The notes under the pieces: generated by a model | Seen by the model: only the letters and a program-made list of their open reading frames with translations | Told to the model about the DNA's origin: nothing | Database searches by the model: none | Program-made: the position numbers and the translations under genes | In this document: piece after piece, positions 1-7,789 of the stretch | Numbering within the stretch: position 1 is the stretch's first letter | Layout: every line of letters starts with the position of its first letter | Assembly (NCBI GenBank): GCA_903834675.1 | Contig: CAILKC010000375.1 | Coordinates: 1 to 9,978 of the forward strand | Length of the DNA stretch: 9,978 nt | Direction of reading: 5' to 3' | Origin: an uncultured Victivallales bacterium | Lineage (GTDB): Bacteria > Verrucomicrobiota > Lentisphaeria > Oligosphaerales > JAFGRS01

Positions 1-227
1 CCGTCGAAGGTGGTGATCCAGCGGCCGGGGGTCTGCCAGAGCGAGCCCTCTTCCATCGCGCGGAACTGCCCTCGACGGATCTGCGAGCCCACCACGACCA
101 CCGACTTGGCGTCAGGGAAGAGGCTGAGGGGGTGCTCGTTGGGCGGCAGCCCGACAAAACTGCTCAGCGGTGGCACGCCCACGAGGTCGTACCCCGCGTG
201 CTTCCTGAACTCAGCGAACGACAGCAT
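1..227 (-). CDS. Epoxyqueuosine reductase-like iron-sulfur protein, N-terminal part
   Basis: The gene begins at the ATG whose complement is at 225-227 and continues past the left edge, so only 75 codons are visible. The peptide starts MLSFAEFRKHAGYDLVGVPP. It then shows FVGLPPNEHP, LFPDAKSVVVVG and RRGQFRAMEEGS. The pattern 'DLVGVxxLxxF.G.P..HhP..LfPdAKSVvVlG' is the N-terminal signature of the QueG-like family, whose members are [4Fe-4S] proteins related to corrinoid-dependent reductases. The RRG-x-x-R-x-x-EEG stretch resembles the stand-alone paralogues often found outside queuosine operons. The cysteine-rich ferredoxin motifs would lie beyond the window. An AAGGAGAGG-type ribosome binding site stands 8-11 bases upstream of the start. 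The gene is 70 bases downstream of the beta-helix gene on the same strand and may be the last or a late operon member. The family call is moderately sure. The actual reaction is unknown, and tRNA modification is not implied by this context. Confidence 0.72.
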   Translation of the reverse strand, partial: MLSFAEFRKHAGYDLVGVPPLSSFVGLPPNEHPLSLFPDAKSVVVVGSQIRRGQFRAMEEGSLWQTPGRWITTFD

Positions 228-281
228 GTCCGCAGCCTCTCCTTTCCGTCGGCAAGGATCCACGCCAGGTTCCGTCCAGCG

Positions 282-296
282 CGGGCGCCGCGCCCG
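282..296 (-). terminator. GC-rich hairpin after the beta-helix gene (weak terminator candidate)
   Basis: CGGGCG at 282-287 pairs with CGCCCG at 291-296 around a three-base loop, directly after the stop codon of the upstream gene. No T-tract follows it on the minus strand. It is therefore not a canonical intrinsic terminator, and could equally be an mRNA-stabilising or attenuating stem between two operon genes. Confidence 0.25.
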
Positions 297-297
297 T

Positions 298-3030
298 TCA
301 CGGGACCAACTGGAGCAGCCCTGCCGTATCCACCTGCCAGACCTCGGCGCCAGTCAGGGTCCAGACCATCCAGGAATCGTCGGCGACCCGGCGGATGTTC
401 AGGTTGAACGGCAACTCCTTCAGGGTGGCCGGATCGATCCCGGCGGCATCCATGGGTATGCGCCATTCGCCGACCCAGCGGTCGGGGGCGACCGTGGCCG
501 CGAACTGCACCGCTGCGCCGAGCTGTTGCGCCTGCTCCGCGGTCGCCCCGGCCGCGCTCACACTCTCGAACTTGCCGTTGGGAAAGCCGCGCAGATTGAA
601 GATGGGATTGCCATAGCATAGGCTCTTGGCGTGGGAGGGACTGCGGAAGGCCAGTTCGATGGCATCAACCTGGCCCCAGGCGCCCTCGGCCTTCAGCGGT
701 TGGGTCGGGTCCAGCGGATTGACGACCAGCAGGTACAAGGCGGTGCCATCCCAGGCGGCCCAGGCCTGGGAGACCTGCTTGGAGGGCGTGCCGCACGCCG
801 CACTGGCACAGCGCAAGGCGGTGCTGGGGTCTTGCACCCAGTCCTCGGCTTTGCCGTCGATGCTGAGGCTGCCCGGCGCCACCCGGCGAGCGGGGTGTTT
901 GGGCACCGCGCCGCGCGTGATCCGTGTGGGCGCCTGGTCCGGGAGCGGTGCGTGTTGCACTGGCCAGGTGACCCGAAACTCATCCTGGCGCAGGCCGATC
1001 TTGTCCACCGGAAGCGCCTGGAAACCGAGCGCCCATACCGGCGACTCCGGCCTGAGGCGGAAATCCTGTTTGGCCGCATCCACAAAGAGCGGATCGCCCT
1101 CGGTGAAGTTTCCCTCCAGGATCAGCAGCGGGCGCGCCTCGGCACTGACTTCGTCCCAGCGTCCGCCGACGCTGAGGTTGTGGGCGATACGGTTCCGCTT
1201 GGGCTTCTCCGGTTCATCATCGAGCATCCCCACCAGTTGCGGGTAACGCTCCTTCCAGGGCGATTCCTTGTACGGCATTTGCTTCAGGTTTTCCGGTTGG
1301 ATCGTGGTGGCGCCGTAGTTGTATTTGCCCATGCCTCGCGCGTCGACGTGCAAGGCGGGTTTGCAGTCGACGAAGATGTTGTTTTCGACCACGTTCTCGC
1401 GTCCGCCGCCGATGAAGGCGGCGCGAGTGACCTTGTAGAAGATGTTGCCGATCATGCTGTGGCCGCTGAGGATGTCGTCGAGGTAGATACCGACGCAGCC
1501 CTGGCCGCGGAAGCCGTTGATGTGGTGCAGGTAGTTGTAGCGGAAGACGGTGCCTTGGAACGACCAGTTACGGCCGCCGTAGATGGCGCCGGCGTCGTTG
1601 GACTCGTAGCAGACGCTGTGGATCTCGTTATACTCGACTACGTGGTCGTTGCCGCTGAAGCCGATGGCTTCGTGCGGGGCGTCGTGGATCAGGTTATGCG
1701 CCACCCGGTTGCCGACGCCGTTGCACTGCACGCCGGGCTGATACATGCGGCACCAGCGGCTGTAGTGGTAGATGTGATTGTTCTCAGCGTAGAGCCCGGC
1801 CGGTGTGAGCGTCCTACGGTCGCCGCCGTCGAGGGTGACGCCGCCCAGGCCGGTGTCGGTGATGTCGCAGCCGAGCACGCCGTTCTGCGTGCCGCCGCCG
1901 ATCGTGACCGCCCAGCCGCCGGTGTTGCGGAGCACGCACCCGGCGACGCGATTGCCCGTACCGCCGCGGATCGAGACCGCGGTGCCGCGACAGGCCTCCA
2001 GGATGAAGCCGCGGACGGTGATCTGCGCGGCATCCTTCATCACGATCAGCGTATCAAGCACTGAAACCGTCGGACGCTGGGCGGGCGAGGCTGGCGCTGA
2101 GCCGTCTCCCGCCGGTGGCCAGAAGTAGAGCAGTCCCGCCGCACGGTCCAGGTACCACTCGCCCGGGCTATCGAGCTCGCACAGCAGGTTGAAGCCGTAG
2201 AACCAGCGATCTTTACGGTAGCCGAAAGTGTGATACGGCGGTTTGACCGCCAGGACGTGCTTGTCCGGCTCGATGCTGGCGATCGGGTGGCGCTGGTCGG
2301 ACCAGTCGTGGTACCAGTAGCCGTGGACCCAGCCGTCGGGCTCCTGCAGCCAGCGCGCCGGGCGGTCGCCCTCGTAGACGATCCGCCCTTCCTTGCACAT
2401 GTCCTGCCCGCGGTCGTTCTTGGTCACCGGCCCGGCCACGTCGGCAATGCGGATAAAGCCGTCGTTGGGCCAGCGCGCCAGGGTCATGGGCCGGTCGCCA
2501 CAGAACAGCTCCAGCCCCGGCCCACCGCGGCTCGTGTTCCAGTCCTGCTTGCCGTAGTCCATCACCCCCAGCGCCTTGAGGTCGGCCTGGAGCACATGCG
2601 CTCGCGCCGCCTCGTCCAGCCGAGCGAGGACGGCGGGGTCGGTGACCGGGACCAGGTTGGTGACCGCGCGCCCGCCGCTCAGTCGCACCTCGGCCCCAGG
2701 CGCGGCGCGGTAGGTGATCGGGCTGTCGGCAGTACCCGCGTCGGCGGCCGTGAGTTCAAAGGGCTGGACCAGCTGGTAGGTGCCCGCTGCCACCTCTACC
2801 GTGACCCCGCCGGAGGGTAGTTTGCCGGCCGCCTTGAGTCGGCGAATCTCGTCGCGGGCGCGCTCCAGGGTCCGAAACGGCCCGGCGGTCGGGTCGGGCG
2901 GGGCGCGCTGGGCGCGGGCGCCGGAGCAGGCGTCGTCCCCGTCCGTCGCCACAAAGAGCGTGGCAGGGACGGCGGCGACCGCGGACGTAAGGATACACGC
3001 GGCGGAGCACACCCAGGCAGAGGTTGTCAT
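298..3030 (-). CDS. Secreted GH141-like right-handed beta-helix glycosidase with CBM9-like C-terminal domain
   Basis: A 910-residue protein. Residues 1-20 form a signal peptide, with a cleavage-like SAVAA/VPA. Residues 24-120 carry the entry segment of this family: LFVATDGDD, GPFRTLERARDEIRRLK, then VTVEVAAGTY. PMTLARWPNDGF (181-192) is also typical. About 325-660 is a parallel beta-helix rich in short N-x-I/x-G-N turns, such as VVEYNEIH, FRYNYLHH, MIGNIFY and VVENNIF. It closes with the family-typical GFQALPVDKIGL (669-680). GH141 members include an alpha-L-fucosidase and a xylanase. Asp479 (in NDAGAIY) and Asp518/519 (in YLDD), about 40 residues apart on the helix face, are my candidate catalytic acids. 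Residues 720-910 form a separate domain (IDGKAEDW, WDGTALYLLVVN, QVDAIELAF, GEWRIPM) that looks like a CBM9-type carbohydrate-binding module. The reading frame stays open up to 3246, but the ATG at 3030 is chosen because it gives the signal peptide, has a GGGGAG ribosome binding site, and leaves 20 bases after the upstream permease gene. Exact substrate is unknown. Confidence 0.85.
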   Translation of the reverse strand: MTTSAWVCSAACILTSAVAAVPATLFVATDGDDACSGARAQRAPPDPTAGPFRTLERARDEIRRLKAAGKLPSGGVTVEVAAGTYQLVQPFELTAADAGTADSPITYRAAPGAEVRLSGGRAVTNLVPVTDPAVLARLDEAARAHVLQADLKALGVMDYGKQDWNTSRGGPGLELFCGDRPMTLARWPNDGFIRIADVAGPVTKNDRGQDMCKEGRIVYEGDRPARWLQEPDGWVHGYWYHDWSDQRHPIASIEPDKHVLAVKPPYHTFGYRKDRWFYGFNLLCELDSPGEWYLDRAAGLLYFWPPAGDGSAPASPAQRPTVSVLDTLIVMKDAAQITVRGFILEACRGTAVSIRGGTGNRVAGCVLRNTGGWAVTIGGGTQNGVLGCDITDTGLGGVTLDGGDRRTLTPAGLYAENNHIYHYSRWCRMYQPGVQCNGVGNRVAHNLIHDAPHEAIGFSGNDHVVEYNEIHSVCYESNDAGAIYGGRNWSFQGTVFRYNYLHHINGFRGQGCVGIYLDDILSGHSMIGNIFYKVTRAAFIGGGRENVVENNIFVDCKPALHVDARGMGKYNYGATTIQPENLKQMPYKESPWKERYPQLVGMLDDEPEKPKRNRIAHNLSVGGRWDEVSAEARPLLILEGNFTEGDPLFVDAAKQDFRLRPESPVWALGFQALPVDKIGLRQDEFRVTWPVQHAPLPDQAPTRITRGAVPKHPARRVAPGSLSIDGKAEDWVQDPSTALRCASAACGTPSKQVSQAWAAWDGTALYLLVVNPLDPTQPLKAEGAWGQVDAIELAFRSPSHAKSLCYGNPIFNLRGFPNGKFESVSAAGATAEQAQQLGAAVQFAATVAPDRWVGEWRIPMDAAGIDPATLKELPFNLNIRRVADDSWMVWTLTGAEVWQVDTAGLLQLVP

Positions 3031-3050
3031 GCGGACTACTCCCCAATCGG

Positions 3051-4991
3051 CTACTTCATCTGCGGCAGGATGATGCCGCGCAGGATGACCTTCTGGCAGA
3101 GGAGGAACACCAACAGCACCGGCACCGAGGTGATGGCGTAGGCGGCCATGACGACATAGGGCTGAGTGGCGAAGGTGCTCGAGAACTGATAGGTCCAGAC
3201 CGACACCGTCCACATACGCTGGTCCTGACAGACGATCAGGGCCCACTCCCAGCCGGCGTAGGCGCTGATGAAGGCGTTGAGCATGCTTACGGCGAGGATG
3301 GGCTTGACCAGCGGTAGCGAGACCAGGTAGAACACCTGTATTTCGGAGGCGCCGTCGATGGTGGCCGCCTCAAACAGCTCCTGGGGCAGCGAGTCGAAGA
3401 AGCCCTTGAGCAGAAAGATGGTCATGCCGTTGGCGGCGCCCGGCAGCACGAGGGCCGCAAAGGTGTTGAGCAGATTCAGGTCACGCAACAGCAGAAAGCC
3501 CGGGATGGCGGAGACGGCGGCTGGGAAGGCCATGGTGGTGAGGCAAAAGACGATGATTTTCTCGGTCGGGCGCAGCCGGAACCGGCTCAGGGCGTAGGCG
3601 CAGAGTGGGTTGACGGTCAGGGTGATAGTGATGGCGAGCGCCACGAGGATAAGGGTGTTGCGCACCGCCGGGCCGCGGAGGAACAGGTGATCGAATACCG
3701 CCCCGTAATTGCCCAGGGCGTCCTGCAGGGTAATGGACCACTCGCGGTCCGCAAAGGTCGTGAGAAGCGCCTGGCGGTAGGGAATGTGCAGTTGCTCGAT
3801 GCCGGCCAACTGCAGTCCGTAGGCGGCGTTGACGCCAGCGCGGTCGACGTGTTTGCGCAGGGCGAACTTCTGGAAGGCCAACTCGGGCAGGGTGTCACGG
3901 ATCTGCCAGTCCTGGACCGGGACCGCGGTGCGCAGAAAATCGAACCAGACGCCGCTGAACTTCTCGTCGGGCACCGTCGAAGTGAGCGGCAGATCATCCC
4001 AGGTCTGGACCGGGCGCTCAAGCACGCGCCCGGCATAAGCGGGAGTGCGAAAGCGGTCGACCAGGAAGGCGCGGAACGCCGCCGTGCGCTCTGCCGTCAC
4101 CGGAAACGCGACGTGGCGTAGCGCGAAGCTGTTCAGGAGGTACGCCTGCCACAATGTGCGCAGCGGCGCCGGGGCGTCTGCCGGGACCGGAAAGGGCAGG
4201 GCGCTGACCTCGCCTAGCGCCTTGCCTTCGTCACCGGCGGCGCGCACGTAGCTCTCCCAGGTGAAACGCAGGGCCGCCGGCCGCAGCAAGTTGGCTGGGG
4301 CGCCGACGAAGCAGGACGAGTAACGGTTCTGCCGGTAGGCCTGCCGGAAGGCGAGCAGATCCTGGTAGCGCGCGTCTTCCAGCGGGGTGAACGAAGGCAG
4401 GTCGAAGGCTTCGCCGCTCCACTCGCTGGCCGCGATCTTCATGAAGTCGTCGACGGAGAGTTCCCAGGCGGCATTGAAGCGATCCAGGGTCCGGTAGCGG
4501 TCCTTGAGGAAGAGGCCGATGTACTGGATGTTGTAGGAGACCGTGGTTTCGCGGAGGTCCCAGCCGTCGATAAACTCCGTGTAGTCGCGGGCCGCGGCCC
4601 GGAGGTCGGCCCGGCGCGCGGGGTCCGCCAGCTCGCGGAGTTGCTTCCGGGCCCAGGCATCGCTCTGCGCGCGCTCATCGCCGATGGCGGCCCAAATCTG
4701 CCAGTCCTCGGGACAGTCGGGGAAGAAGCTCTTCATCTGCTGGACCGAGTTGCGGGGCTGCGGCGGGAAGACCAGCGCCAGCAGCCGCATCAGGCGGTCC
4801 TCGCGCGACATTAAGAAGCGCGGCAGCAGGCTGCGGCGCTCGTAGTCGAAGGGATTGCTCACCGAGCCGGTCAGCATCACCAGGAAGGGGCAGACCATGG
4901 CCACTGCGCCCAGGGTGAGCAGCACGTAAATGCCCACGATGAGGAAGCGTCCCCTGGCTGACTTGTAGTCTGTCGGGCCAATGATGGGCAT
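3051..4991 (-). CDS. MalG-type carbohydrate ABC permease with a large extracytoplasmic insertion
   Basis: A 646-residue membrane subunit of a CUT1-type sugar importer; ordinary MalG-like permeases have about 270-300 residues. The first membrane segment is about 16-40, and the remaining ones lie at about 441-635 (roughly 441-461, 478-500, 511-530, 560-580, 613-632). The ATPase-docking EAA loop is clear at 540-564 (FEAATIDGASE...SLPLVKP). Residues about 42-440 are therefore a hydrophilic insertion between segments 1 and 2, outside the membrane. It contains three or four degenerate segments of the type 'DRYRTLDRFNAAW...LPSFTP...' (near 157-215, 241-286, 308-355 and 369-405). These resemble a stretch common in GH42-like beta-galactosidases. 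No glycosidase catalytic pair could be identified. The start has an AAGGGAG ribosome binding site 9 bases upstream and lies only 4 bases after the stop of the receptor-permease gene, so the two are translationally coupled partners. Loss of an intervening stop codon is not needed, since the frame reads through as one protein. Confidence 0.9.
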   Translation of the reverse strand: MPIIGPTDYKSARGRFLIVGIYVLLTLGAVAMVCPFLVMLTGSVSNPFDYERRSLLPRFLMSREDRLMRLLALVFPPQPRNSVQQMKSFFPDCPEDWQIWAAIGDERAQSDAWARKQLRELADPARRADLRAAARDYTEFIDGWDLRETTVSYNIQYIGLFLKDRYRTLDRFNAAWELSVDDFMKIAASEWSGEAFDLPSFTPLEDARYQDLLAFRQAYRQNRYSSCFVGAPANLLRPAALRFTWESYVRAAGDEGKALGEVSALPFPVPADAPAPLRTLWQAYLLNSFALRHVAFPVTAERTAAFRAFLVDRFRTPAYAGRVLERPVQTWDDLPLTSTVPDEKFSGVWFDFLRTAVPVQDWQIRDTLPELAFQKFALRKHVDRAGVNAAYGLQLAGIEQLHIPYRQALLTTFADREWSITLQDALGNYGAVFDHLFLRGPAVRNTLILVALAITITLTVNPLCAYALSRFRLRPTEKIIVFCLTTMAFPAAVSAIPGFLLLRDLNLLNTFAALVLPGAANGMTIFLLKGFFDSLPQELFEAATIDGASEIQVFYLVSLPLVKPILAVSMLNAFISAYAGWEWALIVCQDQRMWTVSVWTYQFSSTFATQPYVVMAAYAITSVPVLLVFLLCQKVILRGIILPQMK

Positions 4992-4995
4992 CCGG

Positions 4996-7689
4996 CTATA
5001 CTCCCTTCGCCTGCCGGAAGTCCACCCGGCGCAGGATCTGCAACTGCAGGTAGGTGAAGCCCATCAGCATGCTGCCGAGGATCCAGGCGTACGCCGAGGC
5101 CAAACTGAAACGCAGGTTGACGTAGGCCTCCTGCCAGATGGCCAAGCTCATGACCATCGTTTCCTTGCCTGGGCCGCCGAAGGTGAGCAGGAAGATGTGG
5201 CCCATGGTCTGGAACGTGCCGATGAAGGCCCCCACAAAGTTGATCAGCACCAGCGGCGCGATGGTCGGTAGGGTGATGTGTCTGACCTTGCCGAAGACGC
5301 CCAGGCCGTCGACGCTGGCGGCTTCGTAGAGGTCCTCGGGCACCGACTTCAGCGCGGCCAGGTAGATGAGACTGCTGATGCCAGCGCCGGCCCAGATGCC
5401 GGGGATGATGACGCAGGCCATCACCGTCGACGGATTGCCCAGCCAGTCGATGGGCTGAAACCCGAAGCGACCGAGCAGCCACAGCAGGAGCCGGTTGATG
5501 GTGCCGGAGGCGGTGCCGACGTACATGTCCTTCCACATCAGGGTGACCACCAGTCCACTGGTCATCTGCGGCAGGAAGAAGAGCGTGCGGAAGAGGACCT
5601 TCAGCCGTGGCACCTCGGCCAGCAGCAGGGCGAGGAAGATCGGCGTGAAGAAGGCCAGAAATAGGTTCCAGAGTACGAAGCGGAAGGTCGTGAAGATGTA
5701 ATGGAAGAAGTTCGGGTCGGTGCCGATGGCGATGAAGTTGGTGAGCCCGACCAGGGCCGTCTTGCCCGCAATGCGGTAGTCCTGGAAGGCCATGACCAGA
5801 CCGCGGCCCAGCGGGTAGTAGCCCCAGAGCGTGATCGAGACCAGGGCGGGGGCCATCATGATCCAGGGTAGCCAGCCCTTGTAGACGCCGGCCAGGCTCG
5901 GCTTGCGCCGGAGCTGGCTGCGGATGATCAATACCACCATCACCGCCATGAACGCGGCCATCGCGCCGACGATCAGGCGCGCCTTGGGCCGCAGCGCCTC
6001 GATCTGCTCGGGGGGGCGTTCGTACATGATCCCGGTGTTGGCATCCCGCTCCAGTTGCTGGAGTGCGGCCTTGTAGTCAAAATCCTTGCCGCTCGGCCGC
6101 AGCACCAGGTCGATCGCCTCCCGCTGGTAGTACTCGCGAAACTGCAGCCAGCGCCCCGTGAAGGGCTCCACAATCTCGAGGAATTTGCCGGCTTCGATAT
6201 CGGCCCACAACTGCCGATTCTCGGGCGGCATCTGGCGGATGTAGTCGTCCAGTTCGAGTCGGCGCAGGTCCCGCGGATTCATGAACTTGGCCTGACCGGC
6301 GGCGACCTTCTGACGGATGACCTCTTCCTTGCCTTCGGGACTGGTGATCAGCGTCATGAGTTGCCAGACCCGGTCACGGTAGGCCTTGCGCGCCTCCGGC
6401 GTGGCGCCGCCGCGGTCGAGCACGTCCTTGCCGATCATGAAGAAGCAATTCGAGTGCTGCAGCACGGAGCGCTGGTCCGTGGTCATGGCGGGGAAGGGCA
6501 TCATGCCGACGTCTTCCGGCTCGACCCCGGAGCTGGCAAACTCGGTCATGTCACCGGACCAGAGCGGGTACATGGCCAGGTCGCGCCCCATCCGTCGGAT
6601 GACCCGGTTGATCTCTTCGACGTTACACAACCGCAGGGAGCCTTCGACGACGTCCTCGGGCTTGAACGCGAGGGTCCGGCCCTGGTACGCGACCGCGCCG
6701 CGGGTGACGTCGGCAGGGGTCAGAGTGACCGGTTCGCCGGTCTCGGGATCGCGAATCCAGGGCTCCCAGCGCAACCGGTGATAGAAGCCGACCGCGGCCG
6801 TGCATTCCGGGCTGGCCACGTTGCAGCGCCAGGTGGGCGTGACGTTCTGCAGGTCTTCGTGCGTGTCCGGCGCGATGAACTCGGTATCCTGTTCGTTGAA
6901 CTGGTAGACCTTCCCGGTTGTGGGGCTCTTGCGGTACTGCACGTTGATGCTGGAGCCGGTGGTGGCCACCCAGGGGGCAAACGACCAACTCGCCGAGATG
7001 AACTCGACCTGGAAAACCTTGGTCTCAGGGTTGTAGAGCTTGCGGCACCAGCGCAGGTACTCGTCCCAGGTCTGCGGCGGCTGCATGGGGTCGAGTCCGG
7101 CCTTGCGCAGCAGCCGTTTGCTGTAGAGGATGCCGACGTAGGTGCCCTCGCTGAAGGGCAGGGAGTAGGGCTTGCCATCCACGGTGCAGACCAGGCGGAA
7201 GATCGGCTTGATCTTCATCCAGCCGTCCCACTTAGCCTCGTCGGCGTCGATCTGGCCGTTCTTGTCCGGGGTGCCCGCCGCGGTGAGCTTGGGCCGACCG
7301 TCGGCCAGCACCCCATCCTCGCCGATCCACTCCGTCAGCGGCACGGCTAAGTTCTGCGAGACCGCCTGCCGGATGTCCATCTCGAAGATGTCGGGGCCGC
7401 GGTTGCCGGCCATGGACATGCCCAGGCTCGCCGTCCAGGCGCCGCCCGGCATGCGCAGGCTCTCCCACTGCTTGAGATGGACATTGGGGTTCGCCGCGAA
7501 GAACTCACGGATCGTCTTGGGCTGACGGCCCTGCGCGTTGTAGCGCGAGGTGATCGAGATGTTGTACTCGACCGCCTGAGCCAGGGTGGCAGGCGCGGCC
7601 AGCACCAACAGGAAGGGGAGCAGGATCAGGGTCGGAAGCCGCCGCAGGTTCGCCGCCGCCGATCTCAGATGAGCACTGTTCCTGAGCAT
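4996..7689 (-). CDS. Sugar-binding protein fused to MalF-type ABC permease
   Basis: An 897-residue two-part protein. Residues 1-39 form a signal peptide with a hydrophobic core at 20-36 and an AQA site at 37-39. Residues about 41-560 are an extracellular solute-binding domain of the family-1 sugar type. It shows GPDIFEMD (98-105), the hinge-like GKPYSLPFSEGTYVGILYSK (172-191), AGLDPMQPPQTWDEY (197-211) and TSPEGKEEVI (449-458). A membrane segment at 571-590 followed by RSQLRRK brings the chain inside. Residues 606-897 are then a normal MalF-like permease with six further segments and the EAA loop at 788-812 (YEAASVDGLGVFG...LPTIAP). The topology obeys the positive-inside rule, so the receptor would be tethered outside. 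An EF-hand-like loop (DKNGQIDADE, 142-151) sits in the receptor. Ligand is probably an oligosaccharide, judging from the neighbouring glycosidase-like gene. The ribosome binding site AAGGA is rather close to the ATG (about 4-5 bases). No alternative in-frame start would keep the signal peptide. Confidence 0.92.
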   Translation of the reverse strand: MLRNSAHLRSAAANLRRLPTLILLPFLLVLAAPATLAQAVEYNISITSRYNAQGRQPKTIREFFAANPNVHLKQWESLRMPGGAWTASLGMSMAGNRGPDIFEMDIRQAVSQNLAVPLTEWIGEDGVLADGRPKLTAAGTPDKNGQIDADEAKWDGWMKIKPIFRLVCTVDGKPYSLPFSEGTYVGILYSKRLLRKAGLDPMQPPQTWDEYLRWCRKLYNPETKVFQVEFISASWSFAPWVATTGSSINVQYRKSPTTGKVYQFNEQDTEFIAPDTHEDLQNVTPTWRCNVASPECTAAVGFYHRLRWEPWIRDPETGEPVTLTPADVTRGAVAYQGRTLAFKPEDVVEGSLRLCNVEEINRVIRRMGRDLAMYPLWSGDMTEFASSGVEPEDVGMMPFPAMTTDQRSVLQHSNCFFMIGKDVLDRGGATPEARKAYRDRVWQLMTLITSPEGKEEVIRQKVAAGQAKFMNPRDLRRLELDDYIRQMPPENRQLWADIEAGKFLEIVEPFTGRWLQFREYYQREAIDLVLRPSGKDFDYKAALQQLERDANTGIMYERPPEQIEALRPKARLIVGAMAAFMAVMVVLIIRSQLRRKPSLAGVYKGWLPWIMMAPALVSITLWGYYPLGRGLVMAFQDYRIAGKTALVGLTNFIAIGTDPNFFHYIFTTFRFVLWNLFLAFFTPIFLALLLAEVPRLKVLFRTLFFLPQMTSGLVVTLMWKDMYVGTASGTINRLLLWLLGRFGFQPIDWLGNPSTVMACVIIPGIWAGAGISSLIYLAALKSVPEDLYEAASVDGLGVFGKVRHITLPTIAPLVLINFVGAFIGTFQTMGHIFLLTFGGPGKETMVMSLAIWQEAYVNLRFSLASAYAWILGSMLMGFTYLQLQILRRVDFRQAKGV

Positions 7690-7753
7690 GTCATCCTTGC
7701 ACGAGTTACCCCGCCGCGGCGGCTGTTGCGAGAAGCAGTCCGTACCGGCAGAC

Positions 7754-7781
7754 AGTGTAGACCCTGGAGCTCAAGAATCAA
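7754..7781 (-). promoter_or_regulatory. Possible internal sigma-70-type promoter before the receptor-permease gene
   Basis: On the minus strand TTGATT (complement 7776-7781) is followed after 16 bases by TACACT (complement 7754-7759), each a 4-of-6 match to -35 and -10. It sits in the 100-base gap after the URO-D-like gene and would start RNA about 60 bases before the receptor-permease ATG. The gap shows no terminator, so read-through from the URO-D-like gene is equally plausible. Weak call. Confidence 0.22.
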
Positions 7782-7789
7782 CACCGGAC

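Noticed and set aside
631..2064. Long plus-strand open frame of 477 codons opposite the beta-helix gene
   Set aside because: It is antisense to a well-supported gene, has low-complexity Val/Ala/Asp-rich composition typical of the complement of G+C-rich coding DNA, and resembles no protein family.
3031..3246. Upstream in-frame extension of the beta-helix gene to an ATG at 3246
   Set aside because: It would overlap the permease gene by about 200 bases and place 72 non-family residues before an evident signal peptide.
6055..7350. Plus-strand open frame of 431 codons opposite the receptor-permease gene
   Set aside because: Same reason: a mirror of codon bias in the real gene, with no recognisable domain.
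7711..7722. Twelve-base perfect palindrome CCGCCGCGGCGG between the URO-D-like and receptor-permease genes
   Set aside because: There is no loop and no T-tract, so it is not a terminator. Such CG-only palindromes arise easily in this composition. It could be an operator, but nothing else supports that.
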